Part shown: piece by piece, positions 24,471-37,139 of the stretch
Layout: every line of letters begins with the position of its first letter
How positions within the stretch are numbered: position 1 is the stretch's first letter
Assembly: GCF_042453785.1 (NCBI RefSeq)
Contig: NC_091674.1
Location: 19,503,001-19,567,000 of the forward strand
Reading direction: 5' to 3'
From: Malus domestica
Taxonomy: Eukaryota; Streptophyta; Magnoliopsida; Rosales; Rosaceae
DNA length: 64,000 nucleotides
Made by a program: the position numbers and the translations under genes
Notes under the pieces: generated by a model
What the model was told of the DNA's origin: nothing
Database searches by the model: none
The model's input: only the letters and a program-made list of their open reading frames with translations

Positions 24471-24712
24471 GGAAGTTTAACAAAAAGCTCTCGGTACTGT
24501 TCACTTTAACGAAAAATCACATTTTTATATTAAAAAGTCAATCATGGTATTATTCATTTTACCCTTTAATATGTAGTTTAGTTTATACAACTACAACAAA
24601 AAGATGATTACATACTAATGCAGATCATTCTCTATTGAACATAAAGAAGATTGCCACTGGTCCCTAATGTAACTATGATTTTTATGGATGCCAAAATTTC
24701 TGTTCAGGAGCC

Positions 24713-24864
24713 GCTTAGTACTGATATTCCTCTTTACTTGTAAGTGAGAGGTCTTCGGTTCGATTCTTGCCAAAGACAAATTTAAACCAAATTATTGCTA
24801 ACCCATTATGAGGCTATACTAACCCCCTTCTCTTTAGTGTAGATAATATCGTTGTTAAAAAAAA
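24713..24864 (+). mobile_element. tRNA-derived SINE, full-length copy
   Basis: The head contains a tRNA-like internal promoter (TAGT-GATATTC... box A region and GGTTCGATTCTTGCC box B). The body reads ATTATTGCTAACCCATTATG and TAGTGTAGATAATATCG, and it ends in an A-tract. The same unit occurs at least seven more times in the window. Confidence 0.8.
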
Positions 24865-25112
24865 TATTGCATTTAGGATAGTTCACTTGTGCCTATAATT
24901 TTATTTTATTTTTTATTTTTTTTGGTAAACGCCTGTAATTTAGTAGTCTATTTGTGCCATTCAACACTTTCAAAAATAATATTTTCATACAGGTATCAAT
25001 CAGTGCCTGCTATTTGCAGTATTGCTTCTAGTCGGCCGCAATGACATTCTTAGCTCCGTCAATTATGATACAAACAACTATTTAGGATTATAGCATATTT
25101 AAAATTATGTGC

Positions 25113-25167
25113 TAGTTGCTCCTCTCCTCTTTAGTGTAAATACTATCGTTTGTTCAAAAAAAAAAAT
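25113..25167 (+). mobile_element. SINE fragment, 5' truncated
   Basis: It has only the tail of the SINE family: TTTAGTGTAAATACTATCG, TTTGTTC and an A-tract. Confidence 0.7.
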
Positions 25168-25227
25168 TATGAGCTAGTTTTTTTTAAGTGCTAGACACAA
25201 AACTCAAAAATAAGACTCGAGACACTT

Positions 25228-25345
25228 AGTACTTTAGTTTAATGATGATATTTCTCTTTACTTATAAATGAGATATTTTAATTTTGATTCACGCAAAAGG
25301 TAAATTTAAATCCTAATATGAAGCTTAGCTCACTCTTAATGATTT
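25228..25345 (+). mobile_element. SINE fragment, 3' truncated and diverged
   Basis: It keeps the head and box-B region (TTTACTTATAAATGAGAT, TTGATTCACGC) and part of the body. It lacks the A-tail. Confidence 0.55.
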
Positions 25346-25591
25346 ATCATGATTGGTTATGGATGATGTGATGGGCCCCAAAATAAAGGGAGATAATGAT
25401 ATCGACTTAATGAGTATAATGGAGTGGGGCTGGAAGGCTTCCATGTTGGATGGAAATTGGGCCAGGTTTTATGTATACAAGGCCATTCGTGACACAACCT
25501 CTGTCCTCTAGATCGGTAAAGCCTCTTAAATGACCTAGCAGTATCAGACCAACGGTTGGGGTGTCCCTCCTAAAACGGGTGTTCATCAGAC

Positions 25592-25760
25592 TTTTTTTTT
25601 TTTAACAAACGATATTATCTACATTAAGAAAAGAGGGTGGGTTTGCCTCACAATGGGTTAGCAATAATATCGTTCAAATTTATCTTTAGCGAGAATTAAA
25701 CATAAAACCTCTCACTTACAAATAAAGAAGAATACTACTAGACCGTAGTACTAAGTAGCT
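25592..25760 (-). mobile_element. tRNA-derived SINE, minus orientation
   Basis: It starts with a T-tract, then AACAAACGATATTATCTACA and CACAATGGGTTAGCAATAAT, and ends at the reverse of the tRNA-like head near GTAGTACTAAGTAGC. Confidence 0.8.
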
Positions 25761-26756
25761 TAAAAGGAGTAGGATTCTCTCCTAAGGGTGTTCATCAAAT
25801 CTTGTGACAAGGTGAGTAAATGAACAACCTATAAATTGGCCAAGTACTCACTTCAAAATTTCAAATTTCGGTATATTGGCTTGTACATACGATATTGAGG
25901 GAGAAATATTTAAATCCATGATAACCGTCATAGGGTAGACGTTTTAACTAGTTGAGCTATAAGTCTCCGATGGTAAGAGTACAAAATGGGTTTTGGTTTC
26001 TTTTTTTCTACTCTATTTTGCATCTCCCCATCATCCTTCATGCACACTTCCAATCGTCATTTTTTTCTATGCAGTTTTCTCTGTAACTTGCGCAAAATGT
26101 GGAAAAAAAAAAAGAAGAAGCAAAATGGTTACTAAACCGCTCTTTAAAATTCCTTTTTCTTTTCTTTTGTTGAAATAAAAGTCTTGTGTTTCTTTACTAT
26201 GTCTCCAAATGAGAGTCTGTTTTAAATCCCAAGTTTCATACCTTAATAAAACTGAAAAGAAAGCAACGAATGAAGAAAGTTATTTTATTTATTAGGCCAA
26301 CAAAATCATTTTAATTCCCCAAAATTCAACAAGTATTTCGAGCAAGATTGGGTTTTTCATCCTTCTCAAACCCGAACTAGTAAGAACAAAGTTCTTTTTT
26401 AAAACTTATTTTTATTAGGTACCAAATACGTTAATATTCACTTTTAATATCGCCGTTCACGTCGTTTGCATCGATTTGTCTATTCACAGAGCCCAGATGC
26501 AGCCTTTGGGTAAAATCCACGTGCTTAAGCGAGAAAAGCTCTCATTTCCAAAGCAGCATATGTTGGACGGAGGAGGGTTCTTCATTCTCAATCTCTTTCC
26601 CTTTTCCTCCACTTCTATTTTAAATGGTTCCGATTAAACTACGTTAACATCTTATATTGATTTTTTTCAAAGATAATAAGACAAAAAATAAAGTGTAAGA
26701 GAAGCGAAGAGAAGGGAATGAGAATAGAAAGGAAGAAAATCATACTCCATGTTGAA
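25761..26756. other. Intergenic DNA with a MITE remnant
   Basis: No gene is supported. 26640-26700 resembles the loop of the MITE at 12471 (ATCTTATATTGATTTTTTTC, AGATAATAAGACAAAAAATA). Confidence 0.4.
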
Positions 26757-26912
26757 GAACTAAAATTTTAAACCAAATTTACAAACTAAATAATGTGTCA
26801 CCAATATGATGTAAGTCGGTTAATCAACCCCTAAGTAATAATCAAATCATCAACAACCATATGATTTGGTTTGTAAATCTGATTTAAAATTTTGGTTTCC
26901 CAAACATTATCC
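26757..26912. mobile_element. MITE, copy 2 of the family at 22455
   Basis: Inverted arms AAATTTTAAACCAAATTTAC and TTTGTAAATCTGATTTAAAA flank a core with AATCAACCCCTAAGTAATAA, matching the copy at 22455. Confidence 0.7.
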
Positions 26913-27820
26913 TTTATGAAATGATCAAAAAAAGTAAAAAACACTCATTTTTGTTGTTAGTAGTTTAACTCAACATATTCAACTAAAGAATACTTCGGTA
27001 TCGAGTTCTGATCTACATTTATAATATTATGCTAATATTTGACGATATTATCAATGTAATTACAATTGTACCATATAACTTGGATGTCTGCTGTAAAAGA
27101 AGAATCTTCATGACAGGCTTATTCCACTACCAGAGATGAATCCATATGGTGATCTGACTGATCGGAGAAATAACTGGCGAATGTTCTCCAGGAACCCTTC
27201 GAGAACCCTTCGAATGTCTCGTATAAGATCCTGTTGTACTCACTAAATGTTCAATAAAATGCCTGTTTGGCACATCTCAATATCACTCAACAACGGATCT
27301 CGAAAAAAATCACTAAGATCACTCAAGAACACTAACCAGATGTCGACATATGTTAGTACAAGCACATAATAACTTGGCATAGAACGACATGCACACAAAG
27401 TGCTCGATGTCGAATTGAAAATCCTAAAAAAAATTGTGCAATGGGGCACTATTTTCTTTTACATAGGACCCCCATGATTAGAATTATGCAGCTGTCACCA
27501 ACCACAACCATGAATTTAAGTGCATGTGAGAATAAACATACATGATATCTATTTAGTTGGGCGGAAGAAATAAAAAGAAAGTCGCCAAATTACTTTTCTT
27601 AGATTTTCAAAAAAAAAAAAAAAAAAAAAAAGTTTAAAAGGCCGTATATCATACAAAAAAAAAATATATATATATATATATAAAGAAAAAGAAACACATA
27701 ATTTAAAAAAAAAGACAAAAAAGAAAAAAGATAAAAAAAAGCGTAACTAAACAAAAATAGAAGTAGAAAATTTGTAAAATTCTCTCAGACTCGTGAACTG
27801 CTCTATTGAAAATATCAAGG
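26913..27820. other. Intergenic DNA, A-rich
   Basis: No gene recognised. Long A-tract at about 27609-27631 and a short (TA)n at 27664-27682. Confidence 0.5.
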
Positions 27821-27821
27821 T

Positions 27822-28206
27822 TCTAAAAGACGCTAGACGACGCTAGTCGGACGGCGGGCTGGGGCCTAAAGCCTAGGCAGCCTAGACGGATTTAAGTAAA
27901 TTTGTTGTATATTGTATAAATAAGTACCTATTTATACCTAAAAAACACACAGAATTATATTATGATATATAAATTGTAAAATAAAATGACATGTAAATAA
28001 TAAAGTATTGAGCATATTGAAAATATGGGGTACAAGCATAAATTGAGTGCTTATCCAAGTATTCAACAAGTCTCTTAAAACGCAAAATGAAAGTTATTGA
28101 TTTTTTGTGTAAGTAAGAGTCGCAACCTAGGCGGGGTGCCTAGATGGGTTAAGCGGGTTAGGCGGACACCTAAGTGGGTCTAGACGCACTTTCTTAATTT
28201 TCAACC
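27822..28206. mobile_element. Probable TIR/MITE element with GCCTAGGC-type arms
   Basis: The left end AGGTTCTAAAAGACGCTAGA is roughly the inverse of the right end GTCTAGACGCACTTTCTTAA. G/C-rich subterminal stretches (AAAGCCTAGGCAGCCTAGAC; CAACCTAGGCGGGGTGCC) face each other across an AT-rich middle. No clear target duplication. Confidence 0.5.
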
Positions 28207-28495
28207 TCTAATATGTGGGTAAGCTCTTGCATGTTAATTGAGTTGTATTAATGAACTTTGGCTTGGAATTTGTTAAACATCGAACAAAGGAGGCCTCTGA
28301 TCATTTTTTGGGTTTCTCTACAATCTCCGGCAACTTGCCGCACTTTCTTAATTTTCAACCTCTAATATGTGGGGTAAGCTCCTGCATGTTATTTGAGTTG
28401 TATTAATGAACTTTGGCTTAGAATTTGTTAAACATCGAACTAGGGAGGACTCTGATCATTTTTTGGGTTTCTCTACAATCTTCGGCGACTTGCCG
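28185..28495 (+). repeat. Two tandem copies of a 154-bp unit
   Basis: CGCACTTTCTTAATTTTCAA begins at 28185 and again at 28339. The 154-bp units differ at scattered bases. The unit begins with the last bases of the TIR element to the left, so the duplication followed that insertion. Confidence 0.85.
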
Positions 28496-28515
28496 ACAAC
28501 AGACGGCGGTGAAAG

Positions 28516-31500
28516 AGATAAAAGTGTTTAGGGTTTGAATTGTATGTTTATTCTTCTTTCTAGGAGGTAAATATATAGTTGTACAATATCCCACATAATA
28601 GGAAATAAGAATCCCAATTATACAAGGAATAAATTATAGGATTACATTCCTAAACTAAATGGTTGACTCACACCAACACTCCCCCTTAAGTTGGTGCATA
28701 GATATCTCCTAAGCCCAACTTGTCAAGTGAGTCTTGAAACACCTTTGCTGAAATCGCATGAGTTAACACATCTGCTAATTGTCTTCAGACCTCAAGTATG
28801 GAATATCAATCAATTTGACATCTAACCTCAATTTGATGAAGTGTCCATCTACCTCCACATGCTTTGTACAATCATGTTAAACAAGATTATTGGCTATTTC
28901 TCTTGCAGCTTGATTGTTGCAGTATAATAACATAGTTCATTGAGGCTTGAACCCAATCTCAGTGAGAAGAATCTTGAGCCATAACAATTCACAAATTTCA
29001 TGTGCCATGCCTTTGTACTCTGCCTCGGCCATGGATCTAGGCACTACATTTTGCTTCTTGCTTCTCGAAGTTACCAGATTTCCTGCTACGAATGTGAAGT
29101 AGCCTGATGTGGAGCGATCAGTAATGTTTCCTGCCCAATCAGCATCAATATACCCCTTTACCTCCATATGTCTATGCTTCTTGAAGATCAGTCCTCTACC
29201 CAGTACACCTTTCAAATAACTCAGTATACGCATCATTGCTGCCATGCGATCCTCACTAGGAGCATGCATGAACTGACTTACAACACTAATTGCATACACA
29301 ATATCCGGACGTGTAAGTGATAGGTAAATCAAACGTCCTACCAATCTCTGATATCTTTCTTTATTGGTAGGAACTTGATCCTGGTATATCGTCAGGTGAT
29401 GATTCTACACAATGGGAATTTCAACTGGTTTACAAGCCAACATTCCAGTTTCAGAAAGAAAATCAAGAACATACTTCCGCTGAGACAAGTAAATACCATC
29501 ACGAGAACGAGCAACTTCAATGCCTAAGAAGTATTTCAAGCCTCATAGATCCTTCATCTCAAATTCTGATGAAAGATACCTCTGCAGCCTTTTTATCTCT
29601 TCTGTGTTATCACCAGTAACTACTATATCATCCACATAGATAATTAACAAAGTAACTTGACCTCACATGCGTTTCATGAACATGGTGTGGTCTGCATTTC
29701 CCTATTTATAGTCGTACTTTTTCACTGTTTTAGTGAACCTTCCAAAACATGTTTTGGGTGATTGTTTGAGTCCGTAGAGAGCCTTTCAGAGTCTACATAC
29801 TTTCCCTGCTTCATTTGGTGTTTCATATCTTGGTGGAAGATCCATGTATACTTTTTCTTCCAGATCTACATGTAAGAAAGCATTCTTCACATCGAACTGT
29901 TTCAAAGGCCAGTCTAGGTTAGCTACTAAAGATAAAAGGACTCGAATAATATTCATATTTGCGACCGGAGCAAACGTTTCTTGGTAGTCAACTTCACATG
30001 TCTGTGTGTGCCATTTAGCTACCAATCTTCCCTTGTATTTGTTAATGGACCCATCCACCTTGTGCTTTATGGTGAACACCCATTTACATCCCATTGATCT
30101 CTTCCTTTGTGGTAGTGACACTACATTCCACGTTTCGTTTCTTTATAAGGCTTCCATTTCTACTCCTATGGCTTCTACCCAACGGGGGTCTTGCAAGGCC
30201 TCTTCCACTTTTGTTGGAATTTTAATCCCAGCCATTTGATTCGCCATGACTTGGTACTTGGGTGATAGTCGTTGAGTGGACACATATTGTGCAATTGCAT
30301 ATCTCACTTTTCCTTCAGGAGAAAACTTGTTAGGTGGTTTCCCACGGTTTTGCCTATGAGGTAAAATATAGGAATTTTCAACAATATCTGGAGTATGAGA
30401 ACGTACCTCTTGGATATCCGCGGGGACATGAACGTGTACTAGTGGAGGAGAATGAGGGTTATTTTCTGTTTGCACAGTCTCAGTATCACTCGCAGACCTA
30501 TTACCTTATACTGCATCTATAAATGGTGTAGGCCTACTAATTCGACACTGCATGAGCTATCTCTCGATCAGGGGTTTCACGGTCAAGATCTACAAGGCTT
30601 TGGCTTGTTATGTCGTTGGCCACTACTAGGCTCTGAACTGCTATCTCGTGGCCTACTATTGGGCTTTGAATTGATGTGTCGCGACCCTCTGGTAAGGCGC
30701 GGTCAGGTGGGTTGCTCATAACACCTAAGTCTTTAGTCTCGGTCTGGGCTGTACTACTAGGACCATGCCAACTGCCTCGTTCATGTGGAACATCAAACCA
30801 ACTGTAGTCTTCGTATTTACTATTCAACTCTTCCTGAAGAGTACAATGGGTTTGAACAGAGATGAAAAACATCTCGGTTTCAGAAAACGTGACATCCATT
30901 GTGACATAGAATTGCTTAGTAGATGGATGGTAACATCGATATCCCTTTTGTTGGCTATTAAATCCCAGAAATACACAACGAACAACACATATATCTAATT
31001 TACTTCGTTGATTGTTGTGAAGATGCACATAAGCCACACATCCAAATATGCGAGGTGATAATTGGAGAGAAGAAGGTAGAGTGACATAATCCGTCAAAAT
31101 TTCCATGGGAGTTCGGAAGTTGTGAACTTGAGAGGGCAATTCGATTAAGAAGATAAACGGAATACGTAACTGCATCCACCCAATAGGCATGAGGAACATG
31201 AGCCCCAATTAGAAGTGCCCGTGTAGTTTTCAAGATATGTCTGTTCTTAAGTTTTGCCACACCATTTTGTGGAGGAGTTTGAGGACAAGTAGTCTCGTGA
31301 AGTATGTCATGCTCTGCGAAAAATTATGGTAGTTCAGAATTAAGATATTCTCCACCATTATTAGATCTCATGACTTTGATAGGAAGAGAAAATTGATTTC
31401 CAATATCCGATAAAACTGTTGGAAAATTTGCCCAACGTCACTCTTTTGTTTCATGGTATAGAGCCAAGTCATTATGGTGCAATCATCTACAAAGGTAACA

Positions 31501-32573
31501 AACCACTGAATATCATGGCGTGTCGCAATTGGTGAGGGACCTCATACATCAGAGTGAATTAACTCAAAGGGCACTGATCTTTTATTGATACTCAAGTGGT
31601 AAGAAGTACGATAACTTTTTGTAAGAATGCAATCCTGACACTGAAAATCAGAGTTTGAAACGCCATTAAATAAAGACTAAAGTAATTTTCTTAAATAACC
31701 AAAAGATGCATGTCCTAGTTGCCGATGCCATAACCAGATTCTCTTAACCTTGTTGTTGTGACCACTGCTCACTTGGTTGACTCGGTTAAGTAGTGAAACA
31801 AGGATTCATCATATGTCATATGGTCTGTAGCCCCAAAGTCAATTATCCATCCAGAATCTTGGTTAATGAATGCTGTGAACGCAGTGCCAATTTTACTTAG
31901 ATCATCGGATTGTTCTTGGGACGAAATCAAATTTAATAATGAAAGCTGCTGGCCTCTATTGTCTGGGTCCCAACTGTTTTCCAGAACGCTATCTTCTGAT
32001 GGGCTCGGCATGCCCATATGGTTGATGCAATCGGTTCTTGTGCTGATTGGCCCAACGGTTAACTTAGCGTCAGTCCTCACGTTGCCTACTTGCTTCCCCA
32101 TTGAACTTTGGGCTTTAGGCTTAGCCAGCCCATTCTCCATCTTGCTGATAATCGGCCCGGCTTGGCTGTCTGCCATTAAGGCAGCAAGTTGCAGCGGTTT
32201 GATTAAGGTCTCCATGGTTTGGTTTTTCTTCTATATTTCCTTTTGGTGTGGATCTCTTGCTTTGAGACCACACTACTTGTTTGAGGATGGTTTTGTGTGT
32301 GTGTATATATATATACATATATTATTTTTTTTTAAGCCAACAAAAAAATAGTTGGCAGTTAAGGTAAAAGACTAAGAGAATGAGACATGTCGAAACCTGC
32401 TATGATGCCAATATAAAAGTGTTTAGGGTTTGAATTGTATGTTTATTCTTCTCTCAATAAGGTAAATATATAGTTGTACAATATCTCACATACCAAGAAA
32501 TAAGAATCCCAATTATACAAGGAATAAATTATAGGATTACATTCCTAAACTAAATGGTTGACTCACGCCAACA
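28516..32573 (-). mobile_element. Ty1-copia LTR retrotransposon with very short (~154 bp) LTRs
   Basis: LTRs lie at about 28525-28678 and 32420-32573, nearly identical over their length. GAAAG is duplicated outside (28511-28515, 32574-32578). On the minus strand the 5' LTR is followed by TTGGCATCATAGC, a changed form of the TGGTATCAGAGC primer-binding site. TAAGGGGGAG (28679-28688 region) is the polypurine tract. The internal part is 3.7 kb, short for copia, because most of gag is missing. Confidence 0.88.
28920..32215 (-). pseudogene. Broken copia gag-pol polyprotein
   Basis: In order on the minus strand: a protease-like DSGWIIDFGATDHMT (32215-31769), where the Ser after the catalytic Asp is Phe; integrase pieces (31260-30537: KNRHILKTTRALLIGAHVP, IFGCVAYVHL); reverse transcriptase (30121-29786: GCKWVFTIKHKVDGSINKYK, ETFAPVA, WPLKQFDVKNAFLH); and RNase H (29344-28937: RPDIVYAISVVSQFM, YIDADWAG, RSMAEAEYKG). 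The frames are separated by stops and shifts, so no functional polyprotein is made. A gag capsid and zinc knuckle are not recognisable. Confidence 0.88.
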
Positions 32574-33463
32574 GAAAGGTAGTGGCCACCATTAGTTTTA
32601 ACAGCAAGGCCTACTATTCCATTAGATTTAATGGAATTCAGCAATGAAAAAGGTATATTCTATTATCCTTTTAGATTCTCATCGATGATCGCGCATGCAC
32701 TGGCAACGGCGAGCACGGTGGTGCGCTCCTCGACGCGTGACACCATTGTAGCGGCTCATGGTGGAGCGTGTGCTGCTGCACGTGCAGGACTTGAGGCCTA
32801 ACATTAGGTTGTTCGATGTTTTGAATCACGTGGCACCTTCCATTTGTGCTAATTCGATGTCTAAATAGTAGTTTTAGACGATACTTTGTAGATTCTAATT
32901 TAAAGCTTATAGTAGCTTTATAATGAAATCACAGGTGACTTTGAGATTAAAAGGGAGTTAGGCAATGAGCTTATTGAGGATGGGCGCTCTGTTTACCTTT
33001 GAGTGGTTTCTTTCAAAACTCTATGTTTTAAAGTTATTATTATATGTTGATGCATATGAATATTATTACTATTAGTCTTTGAGGAGACTTATATCTAATT
33101 AACTTACGTTGATATCTTGAGTCCATTGGTGATTTATTTTCACCGTCATCATACACATTGTTGAGCAAAAATTGTACACCATATGTAAACAAATAATTCA
33201 CTCGACACAATTTCACCCTCGTTCATTTTTTTTAAAAGGGTTTTATTAATTCAAGTTTGACCCATTCTAGGCTACGCGCCTATTAATTACAACCTTTCTT
33301 TTGGGAAAGGAATACCCTTTGATTCTAATATGAATAAATTGTAACTTGAGGATTTGGGTGTTTATTTGATTTTGTGACTGCGTCTAGATAGAGCCCTAGA
33401 TTGCCTACATACCCTCGTTGAGGGATCAAGTCACTCGTAGTTCCTTATGTGTTTTGTTGGGGT
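32574..33463. other. Intergenic DNA with a small G/C-rich island
   Basis: 32690-32800 is G/C-rich and looks gene-like in composition, but no frame gave a product that I recognise. The remainder is AT-rich. Confidence 0.35.
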
Positions 33464-33700
33464 TTGATGCCTTGTGCAGTTTCAGCTCGTGCAGGCAAGG
33501 AGCAGCTGATGCCTTGTGCAGTTTCAGCTCATGCAAACGAAGACTTTAAGCCGTTGGAGCATTTGATGCCTAGTGGAGTTTTAGCTCATGCGGGCGAAAA
33601 CTTTAAGCTGTTGGAGCATTTGATGCCTTGTGCAGTTTTAGCTCATGCAGACGAGGACTTTAAGTCGTTGGAGCATTTGATTCGGCTTCATGCCATTTGA
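33464..33700 (+). repeat. 57-bp minisatellite, in an open frame
   Basis: Units start TGATGCC at 33507, 33564 and 33621, with a partial unit at 33678 and a shortened one (43 bp) at 33464. Because 57 is a multiple of three the array stays open and encodes imperfect 19-residue repeats (MPCAVSAHANEDFKPLEHL type). A second array of ~30-bp units (GGCTTCATGCCATTTGAAAT) follows at 33728-33840. The flanks at 33375-33445 and 33930-34005 are diverged direct repeats of each other. Confidence 0.8.
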
Positions 33701-34009
33701 GATTTTTCTTGAACTTTATGCCTTTTGGGATTTGACGCGGCTTCATGCCATTTGAAATTTGACGTGGCTTCGTGCCATTTGTAATTTGAAACAGTTTTAT
33801 ACCATTTGAAGCGGCTTCGTGTCATTCGTAATTTGAACCGGCTCACTTCTCTTTTACTTTTCGTAGAATTTGTAATTACTTGGTCAAAGTAACAGAAGTG
33901 AATTTAGTTTATATAAATCAGGGATTCGTCTTGATTTCATGGTTGCGTCTATAATTTGATATCAGACTACTTACGTATCCTTAACGGAATCAAACCAGCG
34001 TAGTTCATA

Positions 34010-36890
34010 AATTATCTCCATATTTTTAGGAAACAATGATGTTTTTCAATCTTTGGTGTCATAGAGCCACTGCCGTGAGTTTTAATCCATGGACCATGCA
34101 CATAATACTCACGTGAGTAGGAAGTTTTTTTTTTAGGAGCTTTTATTTCCCTCTCTTGACGTAACTTTTCCTTTCTTTATTATATATATTTGTAGTGTTT
34201 GGATCAAACAGGCTCATAAGATGGAAAAAGACATATGGCAGCCCTATCCTTTTTTATTATATATACTTTTCTTTTGATTTTTCGACCTCATTCAGTATAG
34301 GTCCTTGAACCCATTTGACCCACCAAACTCCTGACAACAAACTTTACTTTCTCTCCCTTTTTTTATGTGACTCTTCCAAGTCTAAAAACTTCTCTTCTTT
34401 TCTATATGACCAAGCTCCCACGTGAGGTGCAGCTTTATTCATTCCTCTCTCTTGCGAAAATGGCCTCAGAAGTCCTCATTTTCTTGACTCTAAATTCCGG
34501 TGGCCTTCCTCTAGAAGCAAAAGGCAGCTCCGCAATACTTGGGCTCCTAAAGATTTTGTAATGTTTTGAAATTCTTTTCAGGTTTGTCAGCCGATGAATT
34601 CCAAAATGAATAAGGGTAAGATTGGTAAAGTTTGAACTCTTTTGAATTGCTCCAATTTTATCATATTTTCCTCCTAAATCACAGAGGCTTCTTATGTAGG
34701 TTACATATTTCTTTTCTTTCTGCTGCCTCAGCTCTTCACCACTTGCTTGTCCTCTTTTTGTGGCTCGAATTCAAAGCAAAAGAGGAAGAAGATAACCAGT
34801 AGGTGACCCTGTTTTCATTTTTCTGTGTTCTGAATTTGATTCGCAGTGGGTTGAAGCTCTGAACTGTGACTGATTGGTTTAATTAATTCGTGCAGAAGTA
34901 ACAGAATCTCTTTGATTGGTTGTTTGGACAAACTATTTTGCAGTACTTTGAAAACAAGTGTTGATTCATGGCTCCAAAGATGGGAATTTGCACTCATAAA
35001 TTCGTAGTAATGCATCCCTCGTATCTGCTGCATTTTGAATGAGTTTTGATGTATTAGAGTGTAATTACTCTCTGGCATTTCTGTTTCCTCAGGGGAAATT
35101 ATTTGACTGGTCTTGACAGTGGGCATTTGGACACCCCTTTTGTGTTCCCATTTATGTTTTGTCTTTGATACTTGCCATGCTTTTCTTGTTAACACTTGTA
35201 TAAAGTGATGTTTTTCCCAAAATTTTTGTAGTCTTGATTTATCTTCTAGTTCTTTGGGGTGTTTGCCATGTGAATGAGTTTCCCAAATAATTTGGCAGCA
35301 AACTTTTCCTTCTTTATAAACTTGGAACAGCAAGTGTCTAATGCAAAGGCTTGAAACATTTTTTATTTTAATCTTCACGTGAGAGAGAAGCTTGGGACGG
35401 CATAGAAGATGGAAACTTTGAACCCTTTTTTTTTTGTCCCATCTTCATGTGGCAGAGAAGTAGGTGAACATTTTTTACACAATGAAAATCTTTGTTCCAT
35501 CTTCACGTGGCAAAGAAGGCTTTGAACCAAGCATGAGTTGGTCAAGTGGTATTTTTTGGCTTCTTTTCCTTTGTCTCTTTGTCAACATATGCACCTTTTC
35601 CTTTGTTCCTGTGTCTCTTTTATCCAAAATGATAGCCACACTTAAATTCTTCAAAAGACATCTTCTTCCTTTTCCTTTTTCTGGAGTAATCTTTGAAGTC
35701 TAGGATATCAGCAACTAAACACCTTTTTAGAGCATATTGCTTCTACTTTTGCCAATAAGCTCCTGCACTGTTGTTGATTGAATAACAAAAACAGATTGTG
35801 GTTGATATTTGGAGTCGAAACTTTGTTATTTCTTTATCAAATCTATTGCTTGCCATGACACCAATGGTTTCTTCTTTCTTGGGGTGGATGATGAATACGG
35901 ATTTCTTAGACTTGATTGGAACTTCACGGGGTGGTTTAGGCCACCCCAAAGAAATTCATGGGATTTTGGAGATTATTTCTGCTGCTGTCAGTGGGGACTT
36001 CAGATCATCTTCTTCATTTCTCTTTTAAATGTTGCAATTTTCTTGTATAAACTGAAGGTTACAAACTCTAGGTAACTGATTACTCCCTATTTTCGTCATT
36101 TTTGTCTGCAACACAACATCAAACAAGAGAAATACATAAATTAATAGAACTTATTTCATACCTGGTGATGAATGTTTCTTTTTTTGGATCTTGATTCGAA
36201 AGCACAAAGGATCAAACTGCTTGCTCTCTTTTTTGGCAGCACCTTGTTCTCTCAAAGTTTCTTTATTTTTTCTGCAGAGTTTCCCCTTTCTTTTCTATTT
36301 TTTTCCCTTGCTGTAGTTGATGCCTATTTATAGGCGTCCCAAGAAAACTTTAGAATTTGTTACGTGGGGGATGATGGAGGCCATGACCTCCTATCACTTT
36401 CCCTTAACTTCTCCCACTAACTATGCATTTTTTTCCATGCTTTGCAGAAAAATAGGTTTTGCACAGTTTCTTCCCCCTTTTGTAGGAAGACATTTAGATT
36501 TTTTTTTTTAATTTACTTATGGATGTTAATTTGTATGTAAAGCCCATCCTCGTTTTTTTTTTGCTGGATTACATTTTTGTTTTGCCCTATAATTTGACCC
36601 AATGTGTATGGACTCTATTTTTTTTTTTTTTTGGTTGTTCAACACATATCGTATAGCTAGCCAACCTCCCTCTCTCATTAGTATAAAAATATCGATGTAC
36701 TTAAAAAAAAAAATTGACCTGATAATGATCAAATTAGTTAAATGTTAACCTAAAATTCATTATTTTCATATAATTTTGAGTATGATTAATAGGTTGTGTA
36801 AATAATTGCCAGATTTAGTATCAAATGATTCAAATACACCTACCTACATCTACATTTATTTATTATCCCAAATTACCTATATTTCATTAC
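34010..36890. other. 2.9-kb region without a recognisable gene
   Basis: The plus strand is T-rich with several CAG acceptor-like sites and short open pieces (34379-34561, 35798-36075), so a spliced non-coding RNA or an unrecognised gene is possible. Minus-strand 34815-35378 is open for 187 residues, but the product is unlike anything I know. Three related CATCTTCACGTGGCAAAGAA-type motifs with a CACGTG or near-CACGTG core occur at about 35370, 35440 and 35500. A perfect short hairpin GGGGTGG-TTTAGG-CCACCCC lies at 35928-35947. Confidence 0.35.
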
Positions 36891-37139
36891 CTCTGCGATA
36901 GGTAGACCTGGCATTCGTGTTGTGTTTTCTATGTTCGTGTCGTTTTCATGTCATACCCGATATCTTAACGGGTCGTGTCGTGTAACACCCGTTAAAATAA
37001 ACCGGTAAAATGACCCGACCCGTAATCGACCTGATAATATTAATGGGTAATATGACCCGATCCGTTACCCGTTAAGGAAAATATATTTTAAATTAATAAA
37101 TAATCAAATAAAAAACATAATAATTTTTTTTAGTGAAAG

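Noticed and set aside
24721-24780. A genuine tRNA gene
   Set aside because: Box-B-like sequence is present, but no cloverleaf with paired acceptor arm can be formed. It is the head of a SINE.
33464-33840. CRISPR array
   Set aside because: Units are contiguous with no spacers, and the genome is a plant nuclear one.
34815-35378. A 187-residue protein gene on the minus strand
   Set aside because: No recognisable family, no plausible promoter or splice context. The frame is the complement of T-rich sequence, where long open stretches arise easily.
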